Shown: positions 18,312 to 26,848 of the stretch, piece by piece
How positions within the stretch are numbered: position 1 is the first letter of the stretch
Layout of the letters: each line of letters begins with the position of its first letter
Source of the DNA: Raineyella sp. W15-4
GTDB lineage: Bacteria > Actinomycetota > Actinomycetes > Propionibacteriales > Propionibacteriaceae
Direction of reading: 5' to 3'
NCBI RefSeq assembly: GCF_033170155.1
Contig: NZ_CP137079.1
Coordinates: 992,001-1,056,000 of the forward strand
Length of the DNA stretch: 64,000 nt
Program-made: the position numbers and the translations under genes
The notes under the pieces: generated by a model
Database searches by the model: none
What the model saw: the letters and a program-made list of their open reading frames with translations, nothing else
Told to the model about the DNA's origin: nothing

Positions 18312-18568
18312 TTGCCGTCCTGCAGGGTCTCCCAGATCTCCTTGCACTCAGGGCACACCGGGAACCGGTCGGGATTGCGGGACGGCACCCACACCTTGCC
18401 GCACAGGGCGATGACCGGGGTGCCCATCACCATGGCCTCGGTGAGCCGTTCCTTGGGGACGTAGTGCGAGAAGCGCTCGTGGTCGCCCTCCTCGTAGCGG
18501 AGGTCCTCCTCCTGCTCGACGCGCTCGTCGACGAGGGTCTCGGCGCCGGGGGCCAGATGCTGGGTCAT
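18308..18568 (-). CDS. DUF3039 small zinc-ribbon protein
   Basis: 86 residues. The sequence HYVPKERLTEAMVMGTPVIA, followed by CGKVWVPSRNPDRFPVCPEC, is the DUF3039 signature: a C-G-K and a C-P-E-C that can form a zinc site. The family is small, actinobacterial and uncharacterised. In several actinobacteria it lies near the helicase and the quinolinate/NAD genes; here the helicase is 5 kb away. It is the fourth gene of a minus-strand run that begins with the monooxygenase gene, but the 9-base gap and different function suggest it could have its own promoter. Confidence 0.85.
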   Translation of the reverse strand: MTQHLAPGAETLVDERVEQEEDLRYEEGDHERFSHYVPKERLTEAMVMGTPVIALCGKVWVPSRNPDRFPVCPECKEIWETLQDGK

Positions 18569-18577
18569 GGGACGAGT

Positions 18578-19192
18578 CTACGTTCCGATCACTTCGGGCT
18601 CACCCAGCGACAGCATCAGCCGGTTCGCCCAGGCGAAGAACGCGGTGGCGCCGATGACATCGAGGATCGCCAGGCCGTCCAGACCGGACGACCGCAGCGC
18701 CGCCAGGTGCTCCGGGCGCAGTTCCACCGGTGTCACGGTCAGGGCCACGGCTGCGTCGGTGATCGCCGACCAGCGCGGATCCGATCCGTCGTCGGTCAGC
18801 GCGTCCGGCCCCTCGGCGAGCAGCCGCTGGATGTCGGCTTCGCGACCTGAGTGGTGGCTGGCGAAGCGCGCGTGCACCGAGGCGCAGAACACACACCCGT
18901 TGACCCGCGACGTCACCGCCGCGGCCAGTTCGCGCTCCCCGCGGGGGAGCCCGTCGCGGGTGGAGTGGAAGATGTCGAAGTCCGCGCGCGTCCGGGCCTC
19001 CAGCACCGTCGGATCCTCGGCCAGCAGCCGGAAGTACGGGCTGGCGGCCCGCGAGGCCTGCACCAGGCCGGCGCGTTGCGCGTCGGTCAGCTCGGCCTCG
19101 GCCGGAGGCTCGAGCCAGGGCACCCAGCCCAGTGTGTCCTGGGTGAACGAGCGCGGACGGTCGAGCTCGGGACGGAGGACAGCGATGGTCAT
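18578..19192 (-). CDS. alkylhydroperoxidase-domain protein (Avi_7169-type)
   Basis: 204 residues with the AhpD-like core CVFCASVHARFASHH (about residues 100-114); the CxxC and following His are the redox-active residues of carboxymuconolactone decarboxylase/AhpD folds. It matches the Avi_7169 type, which occurs with a CMD-domain partner and an FMN-dependent luciferase-like monooxygenase, as here. Its start overlaps the stop of the CMD gene (TGATG). The set is thought to act on an unidentified, possibly sulfur- or peptide-derived, substrate; the reaction is unknown. Confidence 0.85.
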   Translation of the reverse strand: MTIAVLRPELDRPRSFTQDTLGWVPWLEPPAEAELTDAQRAGLVQASRAASPYFRLLAEDPTVLEARTRADFDIFHSTRDGLPRGERELAAAVTSRVNGCVFCASVHARFASHHSGREADIQRLLAEGPDALTDDGSDPRWSAITDAAVALTVTPVELRPEHLAALRSSGLDGLAILDVIGATAFFAWANRLMLSLGEPEVIGT

Positions 19193-19818
19193 CAGGCTCC
19201 TTCGGTGGCGAGTTGGCGCAGCCCGTGGACGAGGCGGATCTGGTAGCCGAGGAAGGCGACGGCCTGGGAGAGGGTCACGATGCCGGCCTGCGACCAGCCG
19301 GCCCGGACCAGCGCCGCGAGCGCCTCGGGGCGGGAGTCGCGGGGATGGAACACCAGCAAGTGCGCATGCTCCAGCCCGGCAGCCAGTCGGTCGCCGAACC
19401 GGTCGCGGATGTCCGGCCCGGCGGCGTACGCCGTGCCCGGTTCGCTCTCGTCGGCGAGGTCAGGCTCGCGATAGCTGCCCCACGGGCCGGCACCCGCCGC
19501 GCGGCCGGCTTCGGTCAGCACCGGCTCGACCAGATCCGGGGCCACCTCGCCCAGCAGCCGCGCGTAGTGGTCGGTGACCGCGTCAGCATGATGCAGCGCG
19601 GCGACGAAGACGGCAACGGCCAGCCGGTGGTGGCGTGGGACCTGGTCGCCGGCGGCCGGTCCGAAGAGCAGATCGTGGGCCCGCTGGGTCTGCTCGCGGG
19701 CGATCGGCCGCCGGCGACGCAGCTCGTCGAGGTACCCACCCGATCGGAGGCCGGCCAGGTCGTCGACGACATCCACGGTGTCCGCTGTCGTTGAGGGCTG
19801 GCTGGCCGGGGCACTCAC
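19192..19818 (-). CDS. CMD-domain protein (Avi_7170-type)
   Basis: 208 residues. A helical carboxymuconolactone-decarboxylase-like protein without the CxxC pair: the equivalent region reads RHHRLAVAVFVAALHHADAV. It pairs with the CxxC-containing protein encoded immediately downstream, perhaps as a heteromer. The N-terminal DTVDVVDDLAGLR region is typical of the CMD partner in these clusters. Its ATG overlaps the stop of the monooxygenase gene by four bases, so all three are one operon. Confidence 0.8.
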   Translation of the reverse strand: MSAPASQPSTTADTVDVVDDLAGLRSGGYLDELRRRRPIAREQTQRAHDLLFGPAAGDQVPRHHRLAVAVFVAALHHADAVTDHYARLLGEVAPDLVEPVLTEAGRAAGAGPWGSYREPDLADESEPGTAYAAGPDIRDRFGDRLAAGLEHAHLLVFHPRDSRPEALAALVRAGWSQAGIVTLSQAVAFLGYQIRLVHGLRQLATEGA

Positions 19819-20855
19819 GCGGCGGTCCGGTCCGCGGCCGGGCGGTCGCCCGCGGTGGCCACTCGCCAGCCGAAGTGTGGCGCGACCCGGTCGGCGATCA
19901 GGGCGATGGACCGCAGGGTGGCCTCGTGCGGCGGGTCCACCGAGTGCACTTGGAAGACGACGTCGGTGGCCCGCGGCAGCACGGTGTCGGATTCGAGAGA
20001 GGCGATCACGTCGTCCGGGGTGCCGGCATGCGTGTCGGTCGCCGCGGCCAGGTCCTCCAGCGGGGCGGAGGCGAACCGCGGGTCGAGGTAGCGCAGCCGG
20101 TCCACCCCGCGCCGGAGCCCGTGCTCGGCGTACGCTTCCGCCTCGGCTCGGTCCTCGCTGACGAACAGCGTGCGTGAGGCCATGATCCGTGGCGCCACGT
20201 GCCGGGGCAGTGCCGCCAGGTAGGCGTCGACGATCGGGTGCTGCAGCTCGGCCAGAGTCGTCTCCGGCCTGTCGTCAGGTCGCGGCTGGGTGCGCGACAG
20301 CATCAGGCCGAGGCCGCGCCGGCCGGCCTGGCGGCCACCGTCCGCGGAGAAGGTCGCGTGCCACAGGCGCTGCGGCAACGTGCCTCCGGACGGATACAGC
20401 CGGTTCTCGGTGCCCGCGATGCCCCGTCCCTCCCAGGCGTCGAGCAGGGTGCGCAGGTGCCGGAAATAGGTGCCGTGCCGGCTCTCGAACCGGTGCCCGA
20501 ACGTGGCGAAGGATCCCGGGGTGCCGCCGGAGGCCAGCCCGACCTCGAGGCGGCCGTCCGCGAGCCGGTCGAGCACGGCGAGGTCCTCGGCCACCCGGAC
20601 CGGTTCCTCCATCGGCAGGGTGATCACTCCGGTGCCGAGGCGGATCCGGGTGGTCCGGGCGGCGGCGTACGCCAGGAAGACCAAAGGGGAGGGGAGACCC
20701 CCTTCGAGCTCATGGAAATGGTGCTGGGCGACCCAGGCCGACCGGTAACCGTGACGCTCCGCCTGCTGGATCTGGGCAAGCGCGTAGCGGTACCGGTCGG
20801 CGGCGGGGGCGTCCTCGAGGAGACGGGTGAAGAAGCCGAGGGCTGGTGCGGTCAT
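19815..20855 (-). CDS. FMN-dependent luciferase-like monooxygenase (KPN_01858-type)
   Basis: 346 residues of the bacterial luciferase-like fold (LLM class). Visible family features are the N-terminal LGFFTRLLEDAPAADRYRYA, the SAWVAQHHFHELEGG segment near residue 40, and IRLGTGVITLPMEEPVRVAE near 70, which shapes the FMN pocket. It probably uses reduced flavin and oxygen to cleave or oxidise a small molecule. It heads the LLM/CMD/AhpD-like operon and is divergent from the VOC remnant and the OsmC gene. The unusually AT-rich upstream stretch suggests a regulated promoter. Confidence 0.87.
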   Translation of the reverse strand: MTAPALGFFTRLLEDAPAADRYRYALAQIQQAERHGYRSAWVAQHHFHELEGGLPSPLVFLAYAAARTTRIRLGTGVITLPMEEPVRVAEDLAVLDRLADGRLEVGLASGGTPGSFATFGHRFESRHGTYFRHLRTLLDAWEGRGIAGTENRLYPSGGTLPQRLWHATFSADGGRQAGRRGLGLMLSRTQPRPDDRPETTLAELQHPIVDAYLAALPRHVAPRIMASRTLFVSEDRAEAEAYAEHGLRRGVDRLRYLDPRFASAPLEDLAAATDTHAGTPDDVIASLESDTVLPRATDVVFQVHSVDPPHEATLRSIALIADRVAPHFGWRVATAGDRPAADRTAA

Positions 20856-20889
20856 ACGGGACTCCTGGGATCGAGGCGAGTGCCTCGGG

Positions 20890-20965
20890 CGATAATACCT
20901 ACTTGAGATCTAGAGTATAAGGTAAAATTCAGAGATAGATAAGTGGCGTTTAAGTTAGGTGGAGT
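20890..20965. promoter_or_regulatory. AT-rich divergent promoter region
   Basis: This stretch is far richer in A and T than the surrounding genome. On the minus strand it contains TTATACT, a good -10 element for the monooxygenase operon. On the plus strand TTGAGA and TAAAAT occur with a short 14-base spacer. Exact promoters cannot be fixed by eye. Confidence 0.45.
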
Positions 20966-20969
20966 TGCG

Positions 20970-21128
20970 ATGCCACACCGGACCACCCGTACGATCCCCG
21001 CCGAGCTGGACCACCTCGTGCTGGCCACGCCCGACCTGTCCGCCACGGTGGCCGGGCTGGCGGAGGCGGTCGGGGTCCGGGCCGCACCGGGGGGACGGCA
21101 CCCCGGGCGTGGGACCCGCAACCCGTAG
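20970..21128 (+). pseudogene. truncated N-terminus of a VOC/glyoxalase-3-like protein
   Basis: 52 codons starting ATG after TAGGTGGAGTTGCG. The peptide includes ELDHLVLATPDLSATVAGLA followed by GGRHPGRGTRN, the hallmark start of glyoxalase-like (Glyoxalase_3) VOC proteins of about 200 residues. A stop codon follows three bases after GTRN, and no continuation is seen in any frame before the OsmC gene 45 bases later. The remainder of the gene therefore appears deleted. It might still be translated as a short peptide. Confidence 0.6.
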
Positions 21129-21173
21129 TTCACGCTGACCACACCATCGCACTGACCACGAGACGGAGAATCC

Positions 21174-21722
21174 ATGAGCACCCTGCGCGACTACCTCGTC
21201 CAGAAGAAGTCGGCCCTGCTGGCCCGCCGCTCCGCAGCGGCCGCCGCCGGCCACCCGACCCAGGAGATCAGCGCCCACGTCACGGCGGAGGGGCGTTCCG
21301 GCGTCCGCCGGATCCGGATCCGCGACCACCAGATCATCAGCGACAGCCCGGCCGACTTCGCCGGCTACGACCTGGGTCCCTCGTCGCCGGAGATCCAGCT
21401 CGGCGTGCTCGGCAGCTGCCTGACCCACATCTATCTGATCAAGGCCGCCGAACTCGACGTGCCGCTGGACTCCCTCGACATCGACCTCCGTGCCCAGCTC
21501 GATCCGCGCGGCGGACTGCCTGAGTTTCCCGAGGTCCCGGTGGAGTTGCAGGGGATCAGCTACGAGGTGCAGATCGGGTCGCCGGCCGATGACTCCCGGC
21601 TCGACCTGCTCAGGGCAGAGGTCGAGCGGGTCTGCCCGGTGCTCAACCTGCTCACCAAGCCGCAGACCATCACCGGTTCGGTGGTACGAGTGGGCGCCGG
21701 CCGGGTCCCGGCCCACGCCTGA
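21174..21722 (+). CDS. OsmC-family protein
   Basis: 182 residues. The OsmC/Ohr fold detoxifies organic hydroperoxides using two cysteines. Here the first is in LGVLGSCLTHIYLIKAAEL near residue 83 and the second in VCPVLNLL near 153, so both are present. The C-terminal V-x-N-L-L-x-K-P region is typical. It is divergent from the LLM/CMD/AhpD-like operon, and all may answer the same chemical stress or act on one substrate. An AGACGGAGA ribosome-binding site precedes the ATG. Confidence 0.87.
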   Translation: MSTLRDYLVQKKSALLARRSAAAAAGHPTQEISAHVTAEGRSGVRRIRIRDHQIISDSPADFAGYDLGPSSPEIQLGVLGSCLTHIYLIKAAELDVPLDSLDIDLRAQLDPRGGLPEFPEVPVELQGISYEVQIGSPADDSRLDLLRAEVERVCPVLNLLTKPQTITGSVVRVGAGRVPAHA

Positions 21723-21834
21723 GCCCTCGTCGGAAGGGAAGAGCTTCGCGGTCGGTTGCGGTCGGTGGGCCGCCAGGCCGGGTGGAACCTGCTCGGCGGC
21801 CCACCATAGGGCATGGTCACGCCGGGATGGAGGA

Positions 21835-22938
21835 CTATTCCGACGGCGCGGAGTCCACCACTTCGGTCGTCACCGACGTGAGCATCATGACGGTGCCCGG
21901 TTTGAGCCATTGGGCGTACGTGGCACCCGAGGTCGTCCGCTCCCCCAGCACTTGTCCGGTGTCCTGGTCGAGGATGAGTTCTTTGCGTTCGTCCCACGGG
22001 CCCGTGATCGCCAGCGCGGTGCCGATGCGGCCCTCCAGGTCCGTCGACGTCGCGGTGACGGAGACACCGTCGATACGACTCATCACCTCGAACAGCGCGG
22101 CGCGCAGATCGTACGGCACCTGGCCGGTGCGCAGCAGATCGACGCCGTAGGTGAACATGGAGTCGGCCAGTCCGTTGCCGTGGCCACGGGCGCGGTCCTC
22201 CAGACGTTGATACAGCGCGTCGGGATCGCGCGGAAGGTCCGCCATCCACGCATCGGTCGGCTGCTGCCAATCGGCCATTCTGGGTCCGTAGAAGTCCCCG
22301 TTCTTGGCGCGGTGGTACTCCGGCGGTGTGGGCGGATTCCGCTGCATCACCTTCGTCCCCTGGGCATTCAATGGCTTCAGATGAGCGCGACCCGAGCGCG
22401 TCATCACCCAGTCGCGCGAGGGATCGCCCGGCTTGTAGACGGTGATGATCTCCTTGTCCTGCCACATTCCGGTGTCCGGGGCTCCGCTTGCCCAGAGATT
22501 CACACTGGTGATCTTCAGGTACTGGTCCGGTCCCACCACCGGATCGGGGTTGTCCTGGGCCGCTCGGGCGCTGGCCTTCAGCACCTCGGTAGCCTCCGCG
22601 GTGGCGGCGCCGTGCGGCAGGACCGCCGGGAGGGTGAGTCCGATTGCCAGCACCGCTGCGGCCGCCCCGAGGAAGACACGGCGCCGAAGGCGCGCGGCGG
22701 GAGGACGTGACCCGGCTCGACGCGCACGCCCATTCAAGGGGATCGCGGCGGAGCCTGGCGCGGCCGGGCGGGGAGAAGTGTCATCGGCCGCTACGATCCG
22801 GGCGCGCACGCGGGCCAACACCGCCGGGTCGACGGTCAGCGCCGCCCCCAGCGAGCGCACCGCCACCAGGTCATGGTCGCGGTCGAGCCTGTCGCGGTCG
22901 TCATCGAAGCCGTCATGGAGGTCACCCGAGGAGTTCAT
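21835..22938 (-). CDS. CU044_5270-type membrane-anchored protein encoded with an ECF sigma factor
   Basis: 367 residues. The N-terminal 85 residues are charged and cytoplasmic (NSSGDLHDGFDDDRDRLDRD at the start). One membrane helix lies near 88-108 (FLGAAAAVLAIGLTLPAVL), and a large extracytoplasmic domain follows. Actinobacteria commonly encode CU044_5270 family proteins directly after an ECF sigma factor, which suggests a sensing or anti-sigma-like role, though no zinc anti-sigma motif is visible. The gene overlaps the sigma factor stop by 17 bases, indicating coupling. Confidence 0.8.
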   Translation of the reverse strand: MNSSGDLHDGFDDDRDRLDRDHDLVAVRSLGAALTVDPAVLARVRARIVAADDTSPRPAAPGSAAIPLNGRARRAGSRPPAARLRRRVFLGAAAAVLAIGLTLPAVLPHGAATAEATEVLKASARAAQDNPDPVVGPDQYLKITSVNLWASGAPDTGMWQDKEIITVYKPGDPSRDWVMTRSGRAHLKPLNAQGTKVMQRNPPTPPEYHRAKNGDFYGPRMADWQQPTDAWMADLPRDPDALYQRLEDRARGHGNGLADSMFTYGVDLLRTGQVPYDLRAALFEVMSRIDGVSVTATSTDLEGRIGTALAITGPWDERKELILDQDTGQVLGERTTSGATYAQWLKPGTVMMLTSVTTEVVDSAPSE

Positions 22939-23533
22939 GGGAAGGCCTTTCGGGAGGAAGATCAACTGGGGAGAGGTGGGCGCGTACCTGCCGGCGGGCC
23001 CGATGGAGTCGCGAGCGCACTGTGCCGAGGGGGATGTCCAGCGCCTGGGCGATCTCGGCGTAGGACAGGTCGGCCCACGCGTAGAACAGCAGCACCTCCC
23101 GATCGTCATCGGCCATCGCGCGGAGAGCCTCGATCAGCCGGCCGCGTTGGGCGGCGGCGTCGGCCCGGGCGGCGATCGTCACGGTGTCGAGGTCGGTGGC
23201 AGCGGTGAGCGGCAGCCTCGCGTACGCGGCCAGTTGGCGCGCTTCGTCGCGGTGGTGACGCTGGATCAACCGGGCCGCGATGCCGAACAGCCAGGCCCTG
23301 GGATGACCGCGGGCGGGATCGAAGCGTTCGATCTGTTCCACTGCTGTCAGGAAGGTTCGTCCCAGCAGGTCCTCAGCGGCGGAGGGCCCGACGCGTCGGG
23401 CGAGGTAGCGGTAGAGATCCCGGGCATGGTCATCGAACAGCTCCCCGACGTCAGGCGGTGTACTCACACTGGTACTTGCCCGCAGGGCGGGATCGGGTTC
23501 ACTGCGCCTCCATCCGGGGGCCGTCAGGTGCAC
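22922..23533 (-). CDS. ECF-type RNA polymerase sigma factor
   Basis: 203 residues. Region 2 (-10 recognition) lies at about residues 30-95 (LFDDHARDLYRYLARRVG, then AEDLLGRTFLTAVEQI). Region 4 (-35 recognition) lies at about 135-185, with a helix-turn-helix reading LSYAEIAQALDIPLGTVRSR. There is no region 3, as expected for the extracytoplasmic function class. The chosen start is the GTG at 23533; a second GTG near 23470, in front of STPPDVGELF, would give a protein closer to the family norm. Its partner gene follows with overlap. Confidence 0.9.
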   Translation of the reverse strand: MHLTAPGWRRSEPDPALRASTSVSTPPDVGELFDDHARDLYRYLARRVGPSAAEDLLGRTFLTAVEQIERFDPARGHPRAWLFGIAARLIQRHHRDEARQLAAYARLPLTAATDLDTVTIAARADAAAQRGRLIEALRAMADDDREVLLFYAWADLSYAEIAQALDIPLGTVRSRLHRARRQVRAHLSPVDLPPERPSHELLG

Positions 23534-23672
23534 GAATTGCCGCCAGATGCGAACTATAGCCCTGTCCTATGACCACTCTGTCGCGAACAAAGACCGTCGG
23601 CGACACGCCGATGTCGCGCTGCCCGCCAGCTCCATGACCGGGATGGCACTTCGGAGCCCGTGGCCGCCTACC

Positions 23673-25478
23673 ATGGGGCCAGTGAGTGCCCCCTTCCCCG
23701 AAGCCCCCGATCTCCGGTCCCGCGGACTATCGCCCGCCTACCCGGACCGGGCCGCGTGGGGCACGGTCAAGAACCTTCGCGCCTGGCAGGCAGCGGCGCT
23801 GCGGCAGTATCGCGAGGAGGAGCCGCGCGACTTCCTCGCCGTCGCCACCCCTGGTGCCGGCAAGACCTCCTTCGCCCTCACCGTGGCCGCCGACCTGCTC
23901 AACCGGCGGATCGTCGACCGGATCCTCATCGTTACCCCGACCGAACACCTCAAGACCCAGTGGGCCTCGGCCGCCGACCGGGTGGGCCTGCTGATCGACC
24001 CGGAGGGCAGCGCCAAGGGCGGCGCGGCGGGCAGACACTTCGTCGGCACCGCCCTGACGTACGCCGGGGCGGCCGTCAACCCGAACGCGCTGCGGATCCG
24101 GATCGAGCAGCACAACACCCTGGTGGTCTTCGACGAGATCCACCACGCCGGTGATGCGTTGAGCTGGGGTGAGGCGGTCCGCGAGGCCTGCGAGCCGGCG
24201 AAGCGGCGTCTGTCCCTCACCGGCACCCCGTTCCGCTCCGACGCCAACCCGATCCCGTTCGTGACGTACGAACCGGACGGCGAGGGCACCATGCGGTCCC
24301 GGCCCGACTACAACTACGGCTATGCCGAGGCGCTGGCCGACGGCATCGTCCGTCCGGTGCTGTTCATGGCCTACTCCGGCGACATGCACTGGCGGACCAA
24401 TGCCGGTGACGAGGTGACCGCCCGGCTCGGCGAACCGATGACCAAGGACATGATCTCCCAGGCGCTGCGGACCGCCCTCGACCCGCACGGGGCCTGGATC
24501 CCGGCGGTCCTGCGGGCCGCCGACACCCGGCTGAGCGAGGTACGCCAGTCAGTGCCCGACGCCGGTGGCCTGGTGATCGCCAACGACCAGTCCAGCGCCC
24601 GCGCGTACGCCCGGATGCTGCACCACATCACCGGCGAGAAGCCGACCGTGGTGCTCTCCGACGAGCCGAAGTCGGGGGACCGGATCAGTGCGTTCGCCGC
24701 CTCGCGGGACCGGTGGATGGTCGCGGTCCGGATGGTGTCCGAGGGGGTCGACGTGCCCCGGCTGTCGGTGGGGGTGTACGCCACGATGACCGCCACACCG
24801 CTGTTCTTCGCCCAGGCCGTCGGCCGTTTCGTCCGGGCCCGCGCCCGTGGGGAGACCGCCACGGTGTTCGTCCCGAGCGTGCCCCGGCTGCTGACGTACG
24901 CCTCGGAGATGGAGGTCCAGCGGGACCATGCGCTGAAGCGGCGGACCGAGGACGAGACCGACCTGCTGGCCGAGGCCCAGCGCGAGCAGAACACCGCCGA
25001 TGCCGACCTCGACGGGGAGAAGCACCAATTCCAGGCGCTCGCCTCCGAGGCGGACTTCGAGAAGGTGGTCTTCGACGGCGGTGAGTTCGGTCTCACTACG
25101 ATGGCCGGTTCGGCGGAGGAGCAGGAGTACCTGGGGCTGCCGGGGCTGCTCGATCCGGGCCAGGTGAAGGACCTGTTGCAGCGCCGGCAGGCCGACCAGC
25201 TCGCCCGCAGCGAGTCCCACCCGGCACGGGGACAGGAGGATCCGGCCGGCCGGGTCCGCCAGCAGGCGACCCACCAGCGGCTGCGGGCGCTGCGCAAGGA
25301 ACTGAACTCGCTCGTCTCGGCCTGGAACCACCGCACCGACCTGCCGCACGGGGTGATCCACAACAAGCTCGTCCAGGCAACCGGTGGGCCGCCGTCGGCG
25401 GCGGCCGACGAGGCGATGCTGGAGGCACGGATCGACCTGATCCGTCAGTGGGCGATCACCGGTGGGGGGCCGCGCTGA
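23673..25478 (+). CDS. superfamily 2 DEAD/DEAH-box helicase
   Basis: About 601 residues. Walker A ATPGAGKTSFAL lies near residue 58, the DEAH-type Walker B VVFDEIHHAG near 153, motif III LTGTPFRSD near 180 and motif VI QAVGRFVRAR near 380. The last 170 residues are helical and charged, with no motif I recognise. It is a nucleic-acid-dependent ATPase of a type widespread in actinobacteria whose substrate is unknown. The start is uncertain: ATG at 23673 or GTG at 23682; the open frame begins at 23547, but that part is unlike the family. Confidence 0.85.
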   Translation: MGPVSAPFPEAPDLRSRGLSPAYPDRAAWGTVKNLRAWQAAALRQYREEEPRDFLAVATPGAGKTSFALTVAADLLNRRIVDRILIVTPTEHLKTQWASAADRVGLLIDPEGSAKGGAAGRHFVGTALTYAGAAVNPNALRIRIEQHNTLVVFDEIHHAGDALSWGEAVREACEPAKRRLSLTGTPFRSDANPIPFVTYEPDGEGTMRSRPDYNYGYAEALADGIVRPVLFMAYSGDMHWRTNAGDEVTARLGEPMTKDMISQALRTALDPHGAWIPAVLRAADTRLSEVRQSVPDAGGLVIANDQSSARAYARMLHHITGEKPTVVLSDEPKSGDRISAFAASRDRWMVAVRMVSEGVDVPRLSVGVYATMTATPLFFAQAVGRFVRARARGETATVFVPSVPRLLTYASEMEVQRDHALKRRTEDETDLLAEAQREQNTADADLDGEKHQFQALASEADFEKVVFDGGEFGLTTMAGSAEEQEYLGLPGLLDPGQVKDLLQRRQADQLARSESHPARGQEDPAGRVRQQATHQRLRALRKELNSLVSAWNHRTDLPHGVIHNKLVQATGGPPSAAADEAMLEARIDLIRQWAITGGGPR

Positions 25479-25577
25479 GGGACAGTACGGCACCAGCGCC
25501 TGCCGGCGTGGAGGCGGTGGGGCGTGGGGGGCGGTCCGCAGGCGGTCCGCCGGCCCCGGGACACGTAGGCTTGGCTC

Positions 25578-26666
25578 GTGACTGACAACGCGCCCGGAAC
25601 GCCCTCGACCCCGCCCGATCGTCCCGCCGCTCCCGCCGGGTGGTATCCGGATCCTGCCGCACCGACGAGCCAGGAGCGGTACTGGGACGGTGCCCGGTGG
25701 ACCGAGCAGACCCGCGGCGCCGAGGCGGCCGGAGGCTACGGTCAGCAGGCTCCGGGTCAGCCGGGCTACGGCCAGCAGGGGTACGGGCCGGCCGGCTACA
25801 CCCAGCCCGGCAACGGTCAACCCGGCTACGGGCCGGCCGGCTACGGTCAGGGTCAGGGCGTCCCGGGTCAGGACTCCGCAGGCCAGGGTGCGTACGAGCA
25901 GCAGCCCGGTGCCCCGGTCCCGGGGGCTCAGCCCTACGGCCAGCCGGCCGGCTACCCGTACGGCCAGTCGGGTCAGCCCGGCCAGCAGCCCACCGGCTAT
26001 CCCTATGGTCAGCAGCCCTACAGCCAGCAGTACGGTCAGCAGCCCTATGGTCAGCCTCAGTACGGTCAGCCGGCGTACGGCTATGGCTATGGCTACCAGA
26101 CCGGCCCGACGACCGCCGACGGTGTGCGGTTGGCGGGCTGGTGGGCGCGGCTGGCGGCGTTCATCATCGACTCGATCCTGCTCGGGATCGTCACCGGACT
26201 GACCACCGCGTCGCTGCTGGCGCCGTACAGTGACGCCGTCTCCCGGTGGTTCGAGGGGATCGCCTCGGGGTCGACGACCGACCTCGCGTCGCTGCTGGAG
26301 TCCTACCCCACCCCGGTCGGGGTGATGGGTTTCTGGCCGGCGCTGGGTGCCATCCTGGCCCCGATGGGCGTCTGGTTCGTGTACTACCTGCTGCTCACCC
26401 GCTTCCGCGGCGCCACCGTCGGCAAGATGCTGCTGGGACTGAAGGTCGTACCGGTGGATCGGGGCCGGGCCACCGAGCCGGTCGGCTGGGGCGCCTGCGC
26501 TGTCCGGGCACTGCTGTGGGTGCTGCCCAACATCTCCCAGCTGGCGTTGCCGATCAGCTTCCTGGTGTTCTTCCGCTACCTCGACGGTCTGTGGCCGGTC
26601 TGGGACCGCAAGCGTCAGGCAATCCACGACAAGGCCGCACGCACCCAGGTGATCCGCACCCGATGA
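25578..26666 (+). CDS. RDD-family membrane protein with DUF2510 and Tyr-Gly-Gln-rich repeats
   Basis: 362 residues in three parts. Residues about 20-47 are a DUF2510 motif (GWYPDP, then [12 protein letters not shown]). Residues about 48-175 are a low-complexity stretch built on repeats such as PYGQ, GYGQQ and GYGPAGY. Residues about 178-360 are the RDD domain with three hydrophobic segments, the conserved Arg of [15 protein letters not shown] and the Asp near the end ([17 protein letters not shown]). Such DUF2510/RDD proteins are common in actinobacterial envelopes; the Tyr-rich region may mediate self-association. It starts with GTG. Confidence 0.88.
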   Translation: MTDNAPGTPSTPPDRPAAPAGWYPDPAAPTSQERYWDGARWTEQTRGAEAAGGYGQQAPGQPGYGQQGYGPAGYTQPGNGQPGYGPAGYGQGQGVPGQDSAGQGAYEQQPGAPVPGAQPYGQPAGYPYGQSGQPGQQPTGYPYGQQPYSQQYGQQPYGQPQYGQPAYGYGYGYQTGPTTADGVRLAGWWARLAAFIIDSILLGIVTGLTTASLLAPYSDAVSRWFEGIASGSTTDLASLLESYPTPVGVMGFWPALGAILAPMGVWFVYYLLLTRFRGATVGKMLLGLKVVPVDRGRATEPVGWGACAVRALLWVLPNISQLALPISFLVFFRYLDGLWPVWDRKRQAIHDKAARTQVIRTR

Positions 26667-26848
26667 TCGTCGGCGGCCCGGTGGCGGCCCTCGTGCTGCG
26701 ATCCGTCCGCACCCACTGACGTGACCCGGCCCACCGGTCCGTGTCCGACGTAGTGGGGTGGGGCGGGGCGGAACACCGGATAGGCTGAGGACCTGGGGCG
26801 CCGCGGTGCCTCTCTCCGCCTCCGATCCTCGTCCTGGCAAGGAAAAAC

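Noticed and set aside
24549-26840. 763-codon minus-strand open frame with hydrophobic stretches
   Set aside because: Opposite the helicase and RDD genes; the Leu/Val/Ala-rich part mirrors the Tyr-Gly-Gln repeat on the other strand.
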